Below are positions 62,534-64,000 of a DNA stretch of 64,000 nucleotides, one piece after another. Each line of letters starts with the position of its first letter. The first letter of the stretch is position 1. Source of the stretch: Bathymodiolus brooksi (lineage: Eukaryota > Mollusca > Bivalvia > Mytilida > Modiolidae); NCBI GenBank assembly GCA_963680875.1, contig OY804585.1, forward strand, positions 49,523,085 through 49,587,084, written 5' to 3'. Under the pieces are notes generated by a model that was given only the letters and a program-made list of their open reading frames with translations, was not told the origin of the DNA and made no database searches. The position numbers and the translations under genes are program-made.

Positions 62534-64000
62534 CTAATATTCAGAGCAATTACAGCTGCATAGAGCAGTACAAGGTAATCCTGACCTGAAACATTTGCAG
62601 TTGCCAGAACAACTTATTCTACATCCACATTTAAGTAGTTCTTGATATGATGCTGCTATTGGCGCCAATGATGTCCAGTGTGGGACCCAAACTCCGCTAT
62701 CTTTTTCCCAACCCCACCTGGAAGGTGATGGTAAAGTTTGCGACTTACATAGCGACTGCCCCCAAGTATGTCCTGCTTGCAAGACAGATCTTTTGATATG
62801 CTCAACAAGAGCAGCTCTTGAGGGAGGATTGCCATTATAAGGACGCTGTTTACGGGCAAAAAGGTTAAGGCGCGCGTCATTTACTTTATTGGTACTGCTG
62901 GACCGGTCGTACATGATGACAACAAATTCTTCGAGTACACCGATTTCACTGTGTGTCAAATTGTCACATGGAGAACTTAAGCAATGGAATACTTCTGTTG
63001 CATTCTCAAACACATTCCAGGCCTGCCATGCTGTCTTTTTACCTTTTCCAACAAATGCAGACACGGTATCACAACCTGTGAATGCATGAAAGAAGGGTAA
63101 TGCTTTCGACCTAGGACCTAGCGATCTAACAATATCATGAATTGGCATCCATCTCAAATCTTTGCCTTTCCCAAAAGTCATCCATAAGTGATCCACATTC
63201 AAATCATCAAACACAGCCACACCTATAACAACAACATCTGTATCAGAACTTACTATGTTAATCGACTTTCTACCACCTATTGCTGCATGTTTTGCATGCA
63301 GAAACATACGAGTGTCAGCTTCCTCATGGGTGCAAGGTGCTATAAAGTCAGTATCTATAACTTTGTTGCTGACAACATTTTCTTCCTTAGTAACGACGAT
63401 AGTTGCATCTGTATTCATGGATGTAATTTTGTCTGCTAAAAAACCAAAAAGTTCGGTTTTATTTTCGTCACACCGAAGAAAAGTGTTCCATGACTTTGGT
63501 GGTCTAGTGTTTCCGGTCACTTTTCGTCTATATCCTATGCCGCGCTTTCTTCTAGTTTCGCCCTTTAGACTATCGTCATAGTAAACATCGAAGACAACAT
63601 CTACCCTCAAATGGCTTTGTGCAAGAGATTTGATGTGCGGAAGGATAATGTCATTGGCATAATCATCTGCAATTCCACTTTCGACAACATCTTTGGTATC
63701 CAAACTATACAAATCTGGTGACTCTTCTTCTAAAGGATTTCCCATTTCCGAAATAGTTACCAGAATCCGATTAACTTTCGCATAGAAATTCTTGTGAGCA
63801 GCATGGGTTTCCTCATGGTGTTTTTGTTTCTTCTCGTGAACATTCCCACATATTCCTGTGAACTCATCAATTAGACTGCTGATTTCTGGCCCAGCCACCA
63901 TCCAACGCCTTAATGCAGCTGGATCTTCAGTTAAGCCTATTGCACCACCATCACCTTTTACAATAGCATTGTTTTGCTCATGGGCTTGGTCAATGGCAAT
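62534..64000 (-). CDS. PIN/FEN-like nuclease with C-terminal CXC cysteine cluster, partial (5' end beyond window)
   Basis: 489 codons visible. The frame is open to the right window edge through IAIDQAHEQNNAIVKGDGGA, IGLTEDPAALRRWMVAG, so the Met at 63901 is internal. The middle carries acidic motifs in the order THEEADTRMFLHAKHA, NIVSSDTDVVVIGVAVFDD and FFHAFTGCDTVSAFVGKGKK, the EAD / SSDTDV / GCD pattern of PIN/FEN-type metal-dependent nucleases. The C-terminus holds CGCRISCSGNCKCFRSGLPC, TALCSCNC, resembling a tesmin/TSO1-like CXC DNA- or zinc-binding motif. The stop (62534-62536) follows NCSEY. The coding strand is intact with no frameshift. Stand-alone intronless copies of this kind in invertebrate genomes usually belong to mobile or multicopy families; here that is inference. 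Activity and substrate are unknown. Confidence 0.8.
   Translation of the reverse strand: MAIDQAHEQNNAIVKGDGGAIGLTEDPAALRRWMVAGPEISSLIDEFTGICGNVHEKKQKHHEETHAAHKNFYAKVNRILVTISEMGNPLEEESPDLYSLDTKDVVESGIADDYANDIILPHIKSLAQSHLRVDVVFDVYYDDSLKGETRRKRGIGYRRKVTGNTRPPKSWNTFLRCDENKTELFGFLADKITSMNTDATIVVTKEENVVSNKVIDTDFIAPCTHEEADTRMFLHAKHAAIGGRKSINIVSSDTDVVVIGVAVFDDLNVDHLWMTFGKGKDLRWMPIHDIVRSLGPRSKALPFFHAFTGCDTVSAFVGKGKKTAWQAWNVFENATEVFHCLSSPCDNLTHSEIGVLEEFVVIMYDRSSSTNKVNDARLNLFARKQRPYNGNPPSRAALVEHIKRSVLQAGHTWGQSLCKSQTLPSPSRWGWEKDSGVWVPHWTSLAPIAASYQELLKCGCRISCSGNCKCFRSGLPCTALCSCNCSEY

Overview
This is animal nuclear DNA. It is AT-rich and full of interspersed repeats, with split genes that have GT-AG introns and several superimposed generations of transposons. 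The mix of tRNA-headed SINEs, palindromic foldback elements, P2X7-intracellular-domain ORFs and Helitron-like elements with internal tandem arrays suggests a lophotrochozoan, most likely a bivalve mollusc. That placement is inference from repeat character, not from a marker gene.

Layout. 1-2.47 kb: frameshifted non-LTR retrotransposon, cut by the window edge. 2.47-4.14 kb: 33-bp satellite. 5.06-9.99 kb: 75-bp satellite with a recent ~1,857-bp internal duplication. 10-18 kb: no convincing gene; a SINE, a LINE 3' fragment and one copy of a segmental duplication. 18.14-21.50 kb: Helitron-like element carrying a ~172-bp satellite with 689-bp higher-order units; it splits the second copy of the segmental duplication. 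21.97-22.95 kb: dead mariner of DD41D type. 23.4-28 kb: 25-bp minisatellites, two PIF/Harbinger remnants (one interrupted by a hAT-like element with an 8-bp target duplication) and nested palindromic elements. 28-33.8 kb: mostly unique AT-rich DNA. 33.84-38.34 kb: an interval bounded by 17-bp inverted TTAA-containing ends that encloses an intronless P2X7-intracellular-domain ORF.

39.6-47.6 kb holds a six-exon plus-strand gene, assembled by hand (334 aa, no recognised domain, tyrosine/proline/histidine-rich, possibly axonemal). 50.9-57.4 kb holds a convergent six-exon minus-strand gene (465 aa) that joins an N-terminal YTH (m6A-reader) domain to a polymerase-beta-type nucleotidyltransferase resembling the bacterial YcgL/RlaP group. 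All five of its splice junctions keep frame. This fusion is the most interesting coding feature here. 62.5-64 kb: the 3' part of a transposon-like minus-strand gene with a PIN/FEN-like acidic core and a C-terminal CXC cysteine cluster.

Three Helitron-like elements (18.1, 43.7 and 47.8 kb) share one architecture: a 5' hairpin, tandem monomers of 155-172 bp, a 3' hairpin GTGAGC...GCTCAC, exactly 7 nt, then CTAG (CTTG in one) followed by a T. They seem to be a class of elements that breed nucleosome-length satellites. All homology statements rest on reading motifs by eye; no search was run.
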